A DNA stretch of 64,000 nt. It comes from JAHELQ01 sp964491915. Lineage in GTDB: Bacteria > Acidobacteriota > Aminicenantia > UBA2199. A program made the translations under genes and the position numbers. Location: positions 21,393 to 85,392 of the forward strand of contig CAZBHS010000022.1 of NCBI GenBank assembly GCA_964491915.1, in the 5' to 3' direction. The notes under the pieces were generated by a model. That model saw nothing but the letters and a program-made list of their open reading frames with translations. It did no database searches and was not told the origin of the DNA. This document shows, piece after piece, positions 24,871 through 32,878 of this stretch; within the stretch, counting starts at the first letter, position 1; each line of letters begins with the position of its first letter.

Positions 24871-25914
24871 ATGAAAGACAATAACAACAAGAAAAAACAG
24901 TTGATCCGCAACAGCACGGCGGAATTTCTTATATTCACCGGGCAAAGCGGCGAACAAAGCATCGAGGTCCGTTATGAGGACGAAACCATCTGGCTGTCTC
25001 AAAAAATGATCGCTCAACTGTTTGCCGTTGATGTGCGGACCGTTAACGAGCATCTGAAAAACATCTACGAGCAAGATGAGTTAAACCACGAGGCAACTAT
25101 CCGGAAATTCCGGATCGTTCAAATCGAAGGCAACCGCAACGTTTCGCGGGATGTGGACTTCTACAATCTGGATGCCGTCATTTCCGTGGGCTATCGAGTC
25201 AATACAGTGCGGGCCACCCAATTCCGCCAATGGGCTACCCAGGTCTTGCGACAATTCGCAATCAGGGGTTATGTGCTTGATAGAAAGCGGATGGAAAACG
25301 GGACCTTCCTGGGCGAAGATTACTTTGAACGCCTTCTGGAAGAGATTCGCGAGATCCGCCTTAGCGAGCGGCGCTTCTATCAAAAAATAACAGATATTTA
25401 CGCAACCAGCATCGACTACAACAAGGATGCTCCTACCACTAAAGCGTTCTTCGCCAAAGTGCAGAACAAGTTGCATTTCGCCATACACGGCAATACCGCC
25501 GCCGAACTGATCTTCAAGCGGGCGGATAGCACACAGGCCAACATGGGGCTGACCTCGTGGGAAAAATCTCCGGACGGCAAGATTATAAAATCTGACGTTT
25601 CCACCGCCAAAAACTATCTGTTCAAGAAAGAACTGGATTCACCAGGACGAATCGTCAATGTTTCACTAGATCTAGCCGAAGAACGAGCGCAGAGGAAAAT
25701 CCCTATGACCATGGAAGCCTGGGCCAATTGGCTGGATAACTTACTGGAATTTGACGAACGCGAAATCCTGCAAGATAGCGGCAAAGTCTCAGCCAAAATC
25801 GCAAAAGCCCACGCCGAGAGCGAATTCGAAAAATACCGCATTATCCAGGACCAACTTTTCGAGAGCGACTTCGACCAGGTTGTCAAAGAACTGAAAAAAA
25901 AAGACCCCGACTAA
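24871..25914 (+). CDS. rhuM: RhuM family protein
   Basis: A 347-residue protein of the virulence RhuM family. Hallmarks are VRYEDETIWLSQKMIAQLFAVD (about 28-49), TVNEHLKNIYEQDEL, YNLDAVISVGYRVNTVRATQFRQWAT, and FLGEDYFERLLEEIREIRLSERRFYQKI. It looks like a DNA-binding, phage-antirepressor-like N-terminus plus helical C-terminus; the molecular function is not established. The start at 24871 gives the normal N-terminus; the longer frame from 24754 runs into repeat-flanking DNA. Codons EATIRKFRIVQ (25092-25124) contain a 25-bp near-copy of the intergenic palindrome at 25095-25119. It is bracketed by copies 3 and 4, suggesting acquisition as a unit. Confidence 0.88.
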   Translation: MKDNNNKKKQLIRNSTAEFLIFTGQSGEQSIEVRYEDETIWLSQKMIAQLFAVDVRTVNEHLKNIYEQDELNHEATIRKFRIVQIEGNRNVSRDVDFYNLDAVISVGYRVNTVRATQFRQWATQVLRQFAIRGYVLDRKRMENGTFLGEDYFERLLEEIREIRLSERRFYQKITDIYATSIDYNKDAPTTKAFFAKVQNKLHFAIHGNTAAELIFKRADSTQANMGLTSWEKSPDGKIIKSDVSTAKNYLFKKELDSPGRIVNVSLDLAEERAQRKIPMTMEAWANWLDNLLEFDEREILQDSGKVSAKIAKAHAESEFEKYRIIQDQLFESDFDQVVKELKKKDPD

Positions 25915-25955
25915 AACCCCCTCCAGACCGAAATCCTTTCATAGTCGGCCCCGGC

Positions 25956-25980
25956 AACTATCCGGAATTTCCGGATAGTT
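25956..25980. repeat. Palindromic repeat copy 4
   Basis: Identical 25-bp core, 41 bases after the rhuM stop, followed by GAGAGGGCTATTATGAGAG as in copy 3. A GGGACAGG-type motif (complement, about 26021-26030) follows. Confidence 0.85.
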
Positions 25981-26055
25981 CGAGAGGGCTATTATGAGAG
26001 CCTCTTTGGAGATAGGGATTCGCCTGTCCCTTTTTTGTTGTTGCTTTGTCAGGAC

Positions 26056-26205
26056 TTAGCCCTCGTAATATAATTCCAGAGCTTCCTTTAGGTTGGCGAT
26101 GGCCTCTTCAATGATATCACCAAAGCTGGCCACATCGACATTGAGGCATTGGGAGACATAATAGTTCCCCTCTTTGTAGATAATATATTTAAAGTTTTTC
26201 AGCAT
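26056..26205 (-). CDS. Short HicB-like antitoxin domain protein, orphan
   Basis: A 49-residue frame: MLKNFKYIIYKEGNYYVSQC, then LNVDVASFGDIIEEAIANLKEALELYYEG. This is the core of the HicB/UPF0150 fold (strand, strand, 'A.G.t.eEAi.nl.eAlely'). A GAGGT precedes the ATG. There is no HTH or RHH DNA-binding tail and no HicA gene on either side, so it is a solitary HicB-like domain, perhaps a remnant of a toxin-antitoxin module or an independent regulator. Too short to appear in routine ORF calls. Confidence 0.7.
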   Translation of the reverse strand: MLKNFKYIIYKEGNYYVSQCLNVDVASFGDIIEEAIANLKEALELYYEG

Positions 26206-26317
26206 TCAAACCTCTATCCTATCGTTATAATAATATAAAGTAATCGAGAAAATCAACTTGCCTGTCCCCTTTTTGGTTTTTTGGTTTCCCTATGAGATTG
26301 TTAAGATAGGGGTTGTC
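26206..26317. other. Upstream region of the HicB-like gene
   Basis: A/T-rich DNA with a possible minus-strand promoter (TTGATT, 17-base spacer, TTATTA) and a GGGGACAGG-type motif (complement, 26261-26270). No gene seen. Confidence 0.35.
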
Positions 26318-26485
26318 GTTAAAATTGTCACGATTGGAAGGTGTTGGGTCGGCGCCGGAAGAAAAAGGGGGGGGATTGAGAGCTGATGAGGGGGATTTCT
26401 CGTTAAAATCGTCACGATTGACTGCTGATGAACCGTTGCCGGAAGAAAAAGTGGGGGGATTGGGAGTCGATGAGGGGGAATTATT
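26318..26485. repeat. Two tandem 84-bp repeats
   Basis: Units 26318-26401 and 26402-26485 share GTTAAAAT[T/C]GTCACGATTG at the start, CCGGAAGAAAAAG in the middle and GATGAGGGGGA near the end. 84 is a multiple of three, and both strands are open across the repeats, so a repetitive peptide is possible on either strand, but no ribosome binding site or known motif supports one. Confidence 0.6.
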
Positions 26486-26665
26486 GATTTTAGGCTCTCG
26501 AGTGGGTGGCAATTCCTCTCCGGTCAACGTAAAACCGCTTGAAACGAGAGCCGTTGCACTGAATTTGGGACATAAATTGGGGACGGGTGAATTGTTGTTT
26601 GGGATGTGAAATCTTGTGGAGAGGGGGGATACAATTTGGTGAAGTATTGTTTTTGTTGGGAAAAT

Positions 26666-27658
26666 ATGATACAAAACCATATGGACGAAATAACACTATC
26701 GATAGTTATACCTGTATATAATGAAGAAGAAAATGTCGGGTTGCTGTACGACGAGCTGATAGCCGCTCTGGATGGGAAATACAAGGGTCTGGAGATCATA
26801 TTTGTCAATGATGGGAGCCATGACGGCTCGCAGGAAAAACTGACGGAATTGCATCAGAAAGACAAGCAGGTGAAGGTTGTCAATTTCAGGAAGAATTTTG
26901 GGCAGAGCGCCGCTATTTCGGCGGGCTTCGAGTTTTGCTCGGGGGATGTGGTTGTGACTCTGGACTCGGACTTGCAGAATGACCCGGCGGACATTCCTAT
27001 GGTGGTCGGCAAGGTCCAGGAAGGGTACGATATTGTCAATGGTTGGCGAAGAGACCGGAAGGACAAGTTCATTACCCGGAAGATCCCTTCGTTCTTCGGC
27101 AATAAATTGATCTCGTTTATCACCAAGGTCAAATTGCACGATTATGGTTGCACGCTGCGGGGGTTTACCCGTGAAGTGGTGAAGAATTTGACGTTGTATG
27201 GGGAAATGCATAGATATATACCGGCCATCGCGTCGCGGATCGGGATCAAGTCGGTGGAGATTCCGGTGAACCATAGGGAACGCAAATACGGCACCTCCAA
27301 ATATGGATTGGGGCGTACATTCCGGGTGGTGGTGGACTTGATCTCCATCAAATATTTGTTGTCCTTTTCCCACCGGCCGCTGCAGATATTCGGCGGAATC
27401 GGCATTTTTATGATGACTATGGGTTTTCTCTCCGGTCTGTATCTCAGCATTTTGAAGTTTGCCATGAAAGAGGGCATCGCCGGTCGGCCACTGCTGTTCT
27501 TTACAGTGCTGATGATATTCCTGGGTTTTCAATTGATCACCCTGGGGCTCATCGCCGAGATGTTGTCGCGGATTTACCACGAAGGGTTGAACAAGAATGT
27601 TTATTCGATTCGCAATACTATAGGGTTTAAAGATGAAGATATTGATGATCGCGCCTGA
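26666..27658 (+). CDS. Glycosyltransferase family 2, polyprenyl-phosphate (DPM/GtrB) type
   Basis: A 330-residue membrane-bound GT2. The catalytic domain starts LSIVIPVYNEEENVG, with the DxD-type motif TLDSDLQNDPADIP near residue 100 and the RDRKDKFITRKIPSFFGNKLI loop. Two C-terminal transmembrane helices (about 247-270 and 283-306) give the GtrB/DPM1-like layout. It would move a sugar from an NDP-sugar onto a lipid-phosphate carrier for envelope glycans. First ATG with a plausible GGGA site is 26666; 26681 is an alternative. Its 3' end overlaps the GT4 gene by 26 bases. Confidence 0.87.
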   Translation: MIQNHMDEITLSIVIPVYNEEENVGLLYDELIAALDGKYKGLEIIFVNDGSHDGSQEKLTELHQKDKQVKVVNFRKNFGQSAAISAGFEFCSGDVVVTLDSDLQNDPADIPMVVGKVQEGYDIVNGWRRDRKDKFITRKIPSFFGNKLISFITKVKLHDYGCTLRGFTREVVKNLTLYGEMHRYIPAIASRIGIKSVEIPVNHRERKYGTSKYGLGRTFRVVVDLISIKYLLSFSHRPLQIFGGIGIFMMTMGFLSGLYLSILKFAMKEGIAGRPLLFFTVLMIFLGFQLITLGLIAEMLSRIYHEGLNKNVYSIRNTIGFKDEDIDDRA

Positions 27659-28811
27659 ACCCTTTTTCGAGCCGCGGGGCACTCCGTTTTCCGAATACTA
27701 TAGAATCAAGGCGCTCTGCGCTATGGGGCACGAAGTGGATCTGGTGACCTATCCTATCGGCGAAGACAAAGATATCGAGGGCTTGCGGATTTTCCGTTGC
27801 TTTCGGCCGCCGTGGATCAAGGGCATCAAGACCGGACCGTCGGGGGCGAAGTTGGTGTTGGATTTCTTTCTGTTTTTCAAGGCGATGGGACGGATGATGG
27901 CGGGAAAATACGACATGATCCACACCCATGAAGAGGCCAATATCATGGGGGCTTTTTTCAGCTTTTTCTCGCGGGTGCCCCACCTTTACGACATGCACTC
28001 CAGTCTGGTTCAGCAGATGGACAATTTCAAGTTCACCAAGTCCAAATTGATTGTGGGCTTTTTCAAGCTGATCGAGAAGATTTCGCTGCGGAACGCCAGG
28101 TCGGTGATTGTGATTTGCAAGTCGTTGTTCGAGTATGCGGGGCAAATCACCGAACCGGAGAAACTGACCATAATCGAGAACTTCATTGACGAGACCACTC
28201 ACGCCGAACAGATGGATATGGAGAAAGTGAGGCGGATTCGGACTGAATTGGGGGCTGAACACCATAAAGTCGTCATGTACACCGGTACGCTGGAGACCTA
28301 TCAGGGGATTCCGATGTTGATGGAGAGCATGACCTATTTGCCGGATGAATTCAGATTGGCCCTCATCGGCGGCAAACCGGAACAGGTGGAGGCCATCAAG
28401 CGGAAAGCCGAAGAGATGGGGCTCGGCCAGCGGGTGGTCTTGACCGGAAGAAAGCCTGCCGGCGACATTCCGTATTATTTGAAGGCGGCGGACATTCTGG
28501 CTTCGCCACGGATTTTGGGCACCAATATCCCGCTCAAGATTTACTCTTACTTGAAGAGCGGCATACCGGTGGTTGCCACCAATCTGTACACACACACCCA
28601 GACATTGACCTCCGATATATCCATCCTGACGGAACCGGAAGCGGAAGCTTTCGCCGCAGGCATCCGGGAAGCGGCTGGAGAGGAAGGAAAAACGGTCGCG
28701 CGGCAAGCGGCGGAGTTTTGCGCGGAGCATTATACCTACGACCGCTACCTGGAGTTGGTAAAGACGTCGCTGGAGAAAGCTGTGCCGGGAAAAGGAGAAC
28801 GCAATGATTGA
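27633..28811 (+). CDS. Glycosyltransferase family 4
   Basis: A 392-residue GT-B fold enzyme. The N-terminal Rossmann domain has MKILMIAPEPFFEPRGTPFS (acceptor-side loop) and YDMIHTHEEANIMG. The C-terminal nucleotide-sugar domain has VVMYTGTLETYQGIPMLMES, RVVLTGRKPAGDIPYYLKAADILASP and an IPLKIYSYLKSGIPVVAT segment where the GT4 EX7E-type motif would lie. The acceptor and donor are unknown. It overlaps the genes on both sides (26 and 8 bases), tying it to the GT2 and to purB in one operon. Confidence 0.87.
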   Translation: MKILMIAPEPFFEPRGTPFSEYYRIKALCAMGHEVDLVTYPIGEDKDIEGLRIFRCFRPPWIKGIKTGPSGAKLVLDFFLFFKAMGRMMAGKYDMIHTHEEANIMGAFFSFFSRVPHLYDMHSSLVQQMDNFKFTKSKLIVGFFKLIEKISLRNARSVIVICKSLFEYAGQITEPEKLTIIENFIDETTHAEQMDMEKVRRIRTELGAEHHKVVMYTGTLETYQGIPMLMESMTYLPDEFRLALIGGKPEQVEAIKRKAEEMGLGQRVVLTGRKPAGDIPYYLKAADILASPRILGTNIPLKIYSYLKSGIPVVATNLYTHTQTLTSDISILTEPEAEAFAAGIREAAGEEGKTVARQAAEFCAEHYTYDRYLELVKTSLEKAVPGKGERND

Positions 28812-30114
28812 ACGTTACGAAGTCAAGGACATCGCTCGGATTTGGAGCCGTGAAAATAAATATAGACGGTGGTTGGATGTGGAGATCGCCATCACCGAAG
28901 TGTGGCACTCATGGGGCGAAGTCCCGGACGAGAGCCTGAAGAACATCAAAGAGAACGCCGGGTTCGACGTTGAACGGATCGATGAGATCGAGAAAAAGGT
29001 GAAGCACGATGTCATCGCCTTTCTGACCTCGGTGGAAGAATATGTAGGCGAAGATTCGGCTTACATTCACAAAGGCATTACGTCGTATGATATCGTGGAC
29101 ACCGCGCTATCGCTGTTGATTAGAGAATCGCTGGATGTCGTCATCCCCAAAGCCGAAGCAATGCGCGACATTTTGCTCCAGCGGGCGTTCGAGACCAAAG
29201 ACATCGTGGCCATCGGCCGCACCCACGGCATTCATGCGGAACCGATTACCTTCGGCGTGAAATTCCTCATCTGGTACGAAGAGATGAAGCGAAACATCGA
29301 GCGGTTGAAGAAAGCGCGGGAGATTATCTCCGTCGGTAAGATTTCAGGCTCTGTGGGCACCTACATCCATTTCTCCATGGCGGGGGAAGAAGAGGCTCTG
29401 AAGAAGTTGGACCTCGAGCCCTGCCGGGTGTCGTCGCAGATCATCCAGAGGGACAGGCACATGGAAGTCTTGTTCGCGTTGGCGAGCCTGGGCTCGGCGC
29501 TGGAAAAAATCGCGGTGGAGATTCGCCATCTGCAGCGCACCGAGGTGTTGGAAGTGGAAGAGCCGTTTACCAAAGGTCAGAAGGGCTCGTCGTCCATGCC
29601 CCACAAGCGCAACCCGGTGCGTTGCGAACGGGCCTCGGGATTGGCGAGGCTGCTGCGCGGCAACCTGACGGTGGGTCTGGAGAACAATGTGCTCTGGCAC
29701 GAGCGGGACATCTCCCACTCCTCCGCCGAACGGGTCATCTTCCCGGACGCGTTTCACGCCGCCACCTTTTTGCTGGACGACATGATCGGCGTGGTGCGGG
29801 ACTTGAACATCTACCCGGAAAATATCAAGCGCAACCTGGATATCACCAACGAGGTCTATTATTCGCAGAAAGTGTTGACCCTGTTGGTGGAAAAGGGCAT
29901 CGCCCGGCAGAAAGCCTATGAATTGGTGCAGAAGAGCGCTCTCACGTCCTGGTTGGAGAAAAAGAGCTTCAGGGAATTGATTTTCGCCGACGCCGAGATC
30001 AAGAAATTGTGCCAACCGGAAGAGTTGGATGCGGTCTTCTCCCAGGAGAAATTGATGTCCGGGATCGGCGATATTTTCAAGCGGTTCGAGAGCGATTGGA
30101 GGCAATTGAAGTGA
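28804..30114 (+). CDS. purB: Adenylosuccinate lyase
   Basis: A 436-residue fumarase/aspartase-superfamily lyase acting twice in purine synthesis (SAICAR to AICAR; adenylosuccinate to AMP). Key segments are TSYDIVDTALSLL, the catalytic-His block GRTHGIHAEPITFG, and the superfamily signature GSSSMPHKRNPVRCE (about 261-275) with the mobile-loop serines. Full length and conventional. It lies in an operon after two glycosyltransferase genes, and its TGA overlaps a GTG start of a macro-domain gene (GTGA). Confidence 0.94.
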   Translation: MIERYEVKDIARIWSRENKYRRWLDVEIAITEVWHSWGEVPDESLKNIKENAGFDVERIDEIEKKVKHDVIAFLTSVEEYVGEDSAYIHKGITSYDIVDTALSLLIRESLDVVIPKAEAMRDILLQRAFETKDIVAIGRTHGIHAEPITFGVKFLIWYEEMKRNIERLKKAREIISVGKISGSVGTYIHFSMAGEEEALKKLDLEPCRVSSQIIQRDRHMEVLFALASLGSALEKIAVEIRHLQRTEVLEVEEPFTKGQKGSSSMPHKRNPVRCERASGLARLLRGNLTVGLENNVLWHERDISHSSAERVIFPDAFHAATFLLDDMIGVVRDLNIYPENIKRNLDITNEVYYSQKVLTLLVEKGIARQKAYELVQKSALTSWLEKKSFRELIFADAEIKKLCQPEELDAVFSQEKLMSGIGDIFKRFESDWRQLK

Positions 30115-30650
30115 TACTTTTTCAGAAGAATTTCGGCGATAAAAAATTCTTGCTGGTAAAAAACTCCATTATCGCGGAAAAAGTCGATGCTATTGTAAAC
30201 CCCGCCAACGAAAAGCTCTCGCACGGCGGGGGAGTGGCGGGGCTGATTTCCAGAAGCGGCGGGCCGGCCATTCAGGAAGAGAGTAATCGGAAGGCGCCGA
30301 TAAAGACCGGTACGGCAGTGGCCACCAAAGCCGGAACACTGCCGTTCAAGGCGGTGATTCACACTGTTGGTCCGGTCTGGAGAGGCGGGACCAACAACGA
30401 GCCGGAGCTGTTGAAATCCGCGGTCCTGTCGGCTCTGAAAGTCGGCGACGACATGAAGCTCAGCTCCATATCGTTGCCTTCAATCTCTACAGGTATTTTC
30501 GGTTACCCGCTGGAGCCCGCCATTCACGTCATTGTTGACGCCATCGCTGAATTCCTAACTCAAAGCCGTCACGTGACGGACGTTCACCTGTGCGATTATT
30601 CCCGCGCCAAAGCCGACGAGATCAAGCAGATCATCGAGTCCCATTGGTAA
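30111..30650 (+). CDS. Macro-domain (ADP-ribose-binding) protein
   Basis: A 179-residue stand-alone macro domain. Signature loops are NSIIAEKVDAIVNPANEKLSHGGGVAGLISRSGG (about 20-53) and SISTGIFGYPLEPA (about 124-137), which bind ADP-ribose. Such enzymes remove ADP-ribose from proteins or nucleic acids or process O-acetyl-ADP-ribose. GTG at 30111 is the preferred start: it overlaps the purB stop and has GGAGG 8 bases upstream; the longer frame from 30009 lies inside purB. Confidence 0.87.
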   Translation: MILFQKNFGDKKFLLVKNSIIAEKVDAIVNPANEKLSHGGGVAGLISRSGGPAIQEESNRKAPIKTGTAVATKAGTLPFKAVIHTVGPVWRGGTNNEPELLKSAVLSALKVGDDMKLSSISLPSISTGIFGYPLEPAIHVIVDAIAEFLTQSRHVTDVHLCDYSRAKADEIKQIIESHW

Positions 30651-30654
30651 TCGC

Positions 30655-31773
30655 TTATTTCTTTTTTTTCTCGTAAAATTTACGATACCATTTAAACAAT
30701 TTGAAGAATCCGTAGAGTTTTTTTGAGAGCCAGACCAGGAAGCGGTAAAACCAATTCTTCGGTGGGAAGGTATCGTAATCGACGACTTTGGCAATGGCTT
30801 TCAGGTTGATGATGCCCCAGGAGATATAGACCTCTTCCAGGATATCGATACTCTCGACGATTTTATCATCGATATTGTCCCATTTACAGACATCGCCGAA
30901 TTTGGTACTGGTGTCGCCGACGATGTTGTATTCGGGATACGAGCCGTCGCTCAACTGCCAGGCCGCCTCCTGGATGAACTTCGATTTGACCGGATCCACG
31001 CCGGCGCGTTTGAAGGTCTCGATATCCACGGCCACGGCGTCGGGTCCCGCCAGGAACATTTTTATGTCCTGGGGATGGCAGATTTTATAGCCCTGAAATC
31101 CGTCGGAGCATACCCAGGCGTCGATGAAGGAGAAGTGCAGGGGAAAATTGTAGAGGGAGCGGGCGGTGACTGTGAAGACCTCCGACTTGATATGGTATTT
31201 GGCCACCTTGTCGGCCCTGGGCATACAACCGTAGACATTTTTTAGCCCAAGGGTCATCCAGTCGTGCTCGTGGGTTTTGCACTTGGCGAAGGTGATGCGA
31301 AAATCGGCGTCTTTCCAACTGGCGCCCACTTTATCTTTCCAGCGTTTGATCATCCCTTTTTTGTCGCGGTACAGATAGTGGAATGTCTTTGATTCCAACG
31401 TCAGGTCACAGACCTCATACCTGCCGTTGGGCTGGTAGCCGATTTTCTCTGAGACAAATTTGACATTGTGGTTCTTGAGCATCCGGCCCACGTCGTTTTG
31501 AGCTTCGCAGAGTTTTATATTGGTGAATCCCAGCGCCCGGATATGGTCCACCAGATATTCCACCAATTCTTTATCCGTTACCAGGGGCTCAAAAGCCGCC
31601 GGATTGGTGTACACCATCATATTTGGTTTGATGATGATGGAGAAATCCTCTTTACTTTTTCCCGACTCTTCATGCTTGCCAAGCAGGGACTCATCGAATT
31701 TCGAGAGTTCGATCACCTGCTTGAACGATGATATTTTTTCTTCGCCGCGAACGATTGCTACTATATTTTCCAT
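30655..31773 (-). CDS. DUF362 domain protein
   Basis: A 372-residue protein with DUF362 features: FSIIIKPNMMVYTNPAAFEPLVTDKELVEYLVDHIRALGF near the N-terminus, FRITFAKCKTHEHDWMTLGLKNVYGCMP (about 160-187) and LAGPDAVAVDIETFKRAGVDP. Members are often linked to Fe-S proteins, but no 4Fe-4S Cys cluster is present here. A basic C-terminal tail (KKLYGFFKLFKWYRKFYEKKKK) may contact membranes. Function unknown. It converges on the macro-domain gene and is followed upstream by a CPBP protease gene on the same strand. Confidence 0.85.
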   Translation of the reverse strand: MENIVAIVRGEEKISSFKQVIELSKFDESLLGKHEESGKSKEDFSIIIKPNMMVYTNPAAFEPLVTDKELVEYLVDHIRALGFTNIKLCEAQNDVGRMLKNHNVKFVSEKIGYQPNGRYEVCDLTLESKTFHYLYRDKKGMIKRWKDKVGASWKDADFRITFAKCKTHEHDWMTLGLKNVYGCMPRADKVAKYHIKSEVFTVTARSLYNFPLHFSFIDAWVCSDGFQGYKICHPQDIKMFLAGPDAVAVDIETFKRAGVDPVKSKFIQEAAWQLSDGSYPEYNIVGDTSTKFGDVCKWDNIDDKIVESIDILEEVYISWGIINLKAIAKVVDYDTFPPKNWFYRFLVWLSKKLYGFFKLFKWYRKFYEKKKK

Positions 31774-31809
31774 TATTGTTTACCTCCAATAATTTCGCGT
31801 TTTTTATGG

Positions 31810-32652
31810 CTAGCGAAGCCAGATAACTGTATCGATAAAGACATTGAGAACCCAATGGACAAAGATAATCGGCCAGATGGACTTGATTCTCAACGCCACC
31901 GCCGCCACCGCCACTCCCCAAACCAACGCGCCTACATACTCCGGCACCGGCTTGGTCACATGCCACATGGTGTATGCCAACATTTGGATCAATACCGCGT
32001 ACAAACCGAACACCAACGGCCCTGCCCAACCTTTTACCCGTTCCAACGCCCGGCTGTCTTTTATCCCGTACAGGCCGAACAATAGATATCCTCTAAAGAT
32101 GAATTCAATGATGATAAAAAAGATAAAATAGACCAATTCATAGACAATGAAACCGCTCCAGGTGGTAATAGTGTTTTTGCCGAAAAGAGGATACTCCGCT
32201 TGCATCGCCGCGTCGAACGAACCGAAATAAAAGAGTGGTAGAGCGATGACCAGAGTGACAAAAAAAGCGATGACACTCAATTTGATGTTGGTTTTCCCCT
32301 TTGGCAGCCCCAGGCCGTAGTCTGAGAGCTTCTCCTTGAACCAGAACTTGATAATGAGACAGGGGATGATCACCAATAGGATGAAGCCGGTAATGAATGA
32401 AAATAATTGCTCCCGCCAGACGAGATCGCCGAACAAACGCTCGGCCAAATCGTCGCCGAATAACTGGTAAAAAACCTGGCTGTCGCCTTTCATGCCCCAT
32501 AATGTCAGTAAAATAAAAGAACTCCACAGGATGATGGCGGTTTTGTCCTTTAATTTAACCACCGTGCCTTTGATGATTTCAAAAATCGTATAAGCAGTGA
32601 TATCTTGGTTTTCATCAAATCCAGTACTTTTTTTTTCTTCAGTGTCGCTCAT
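31810..32652 (-). CDS. CPBP-family intramembrane metalloprotease-like protein
   Basis: A 280-residue membrane protein with about seven or eight hydrophobic segments. The C-terminal half carries the CPBP (Abi) motifs: IEFIFRGYLLFGL (about 193-205), MWHVTKP (about 236) and FVHWVLN (about 266). The usual double Glu of motif 1 is reduced to one (IEFIFR), which could affect activity. The start at 32652 has AGGAGG 9 bases upstream; the track to 32694 lacks it. Substrate unknown; these proteins process prenylated or other membrane peptides in some systems. Confidence 0.8.
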   Translation of the reverse strand: MSDTEEKKSTGFDENQDITAYTIFEIIKGTVVKLKDKTAIILWSSFILLTLWGMKGDSQVFYQLFGDDLAERLFGDLVWREQLFSFITGFILLVIIPCLIIKFWFKEKLSDYGLGLPKGKTNIKLSVIAFFVTLVIALPLFYFGSFDAAMQAEYPLFGKNTITTWSGFIVYELVYFIFFIIIEFIFRGYLLFGLYGIKDSRALERVKGWAGPLVFGLYAVLIQMLAYTMWHVTKPVPEYVGALVWGVAVAAVALRIKSIWPIIFVHWVLNVFIDTVIWLR

Positions 32653-32820
32653 TGTTGCACGCCTCCTAAGCAATAGTTCCGCTAGATACTCCAAGAAATT
32701 ATTTTATATACAAACGTAACTTCATTCGCGTTTTTTAACTAATAGTACATTCAGAAAAAAAAATCAACAATCTTGCCGTAAATAATTCAAATATTGTTGC
32801 CTTGATTTAGGAACTAAAAA

Positions 32821-32848
32821 TTTACACATCCTTAAAATGTGATATAAT
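32821..32848 (+). promoter_or_regulatory. Promoter of purL-rarA
   Basis: TTTACA (32821-32826), 16-base spacer, TATAAT (32843-32848), 30 bases before the purL ATG. The short leader leaves no room for a purine riboswitch. Confidence 0.6.
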
Positions 32849-32878
32849 TTCGGTTAGTTAAAAATGTAAGGACGACGA

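Noticed and set aside
18135..26665. CRISPR array from the palindromic and GGGACAGG repeats
   Set aside because: Copies are far apart with genes between them and no regular spacers; no cas genes.
26225..26680. Minus-strand 151-residue ORF over the 84-bp repeats
   Set aside because: Low-complexity Ser/Pro/Asn translation of repeat DNA, no ribosome binding site, overlaps the glycosyltransferase start; treated as repeat.
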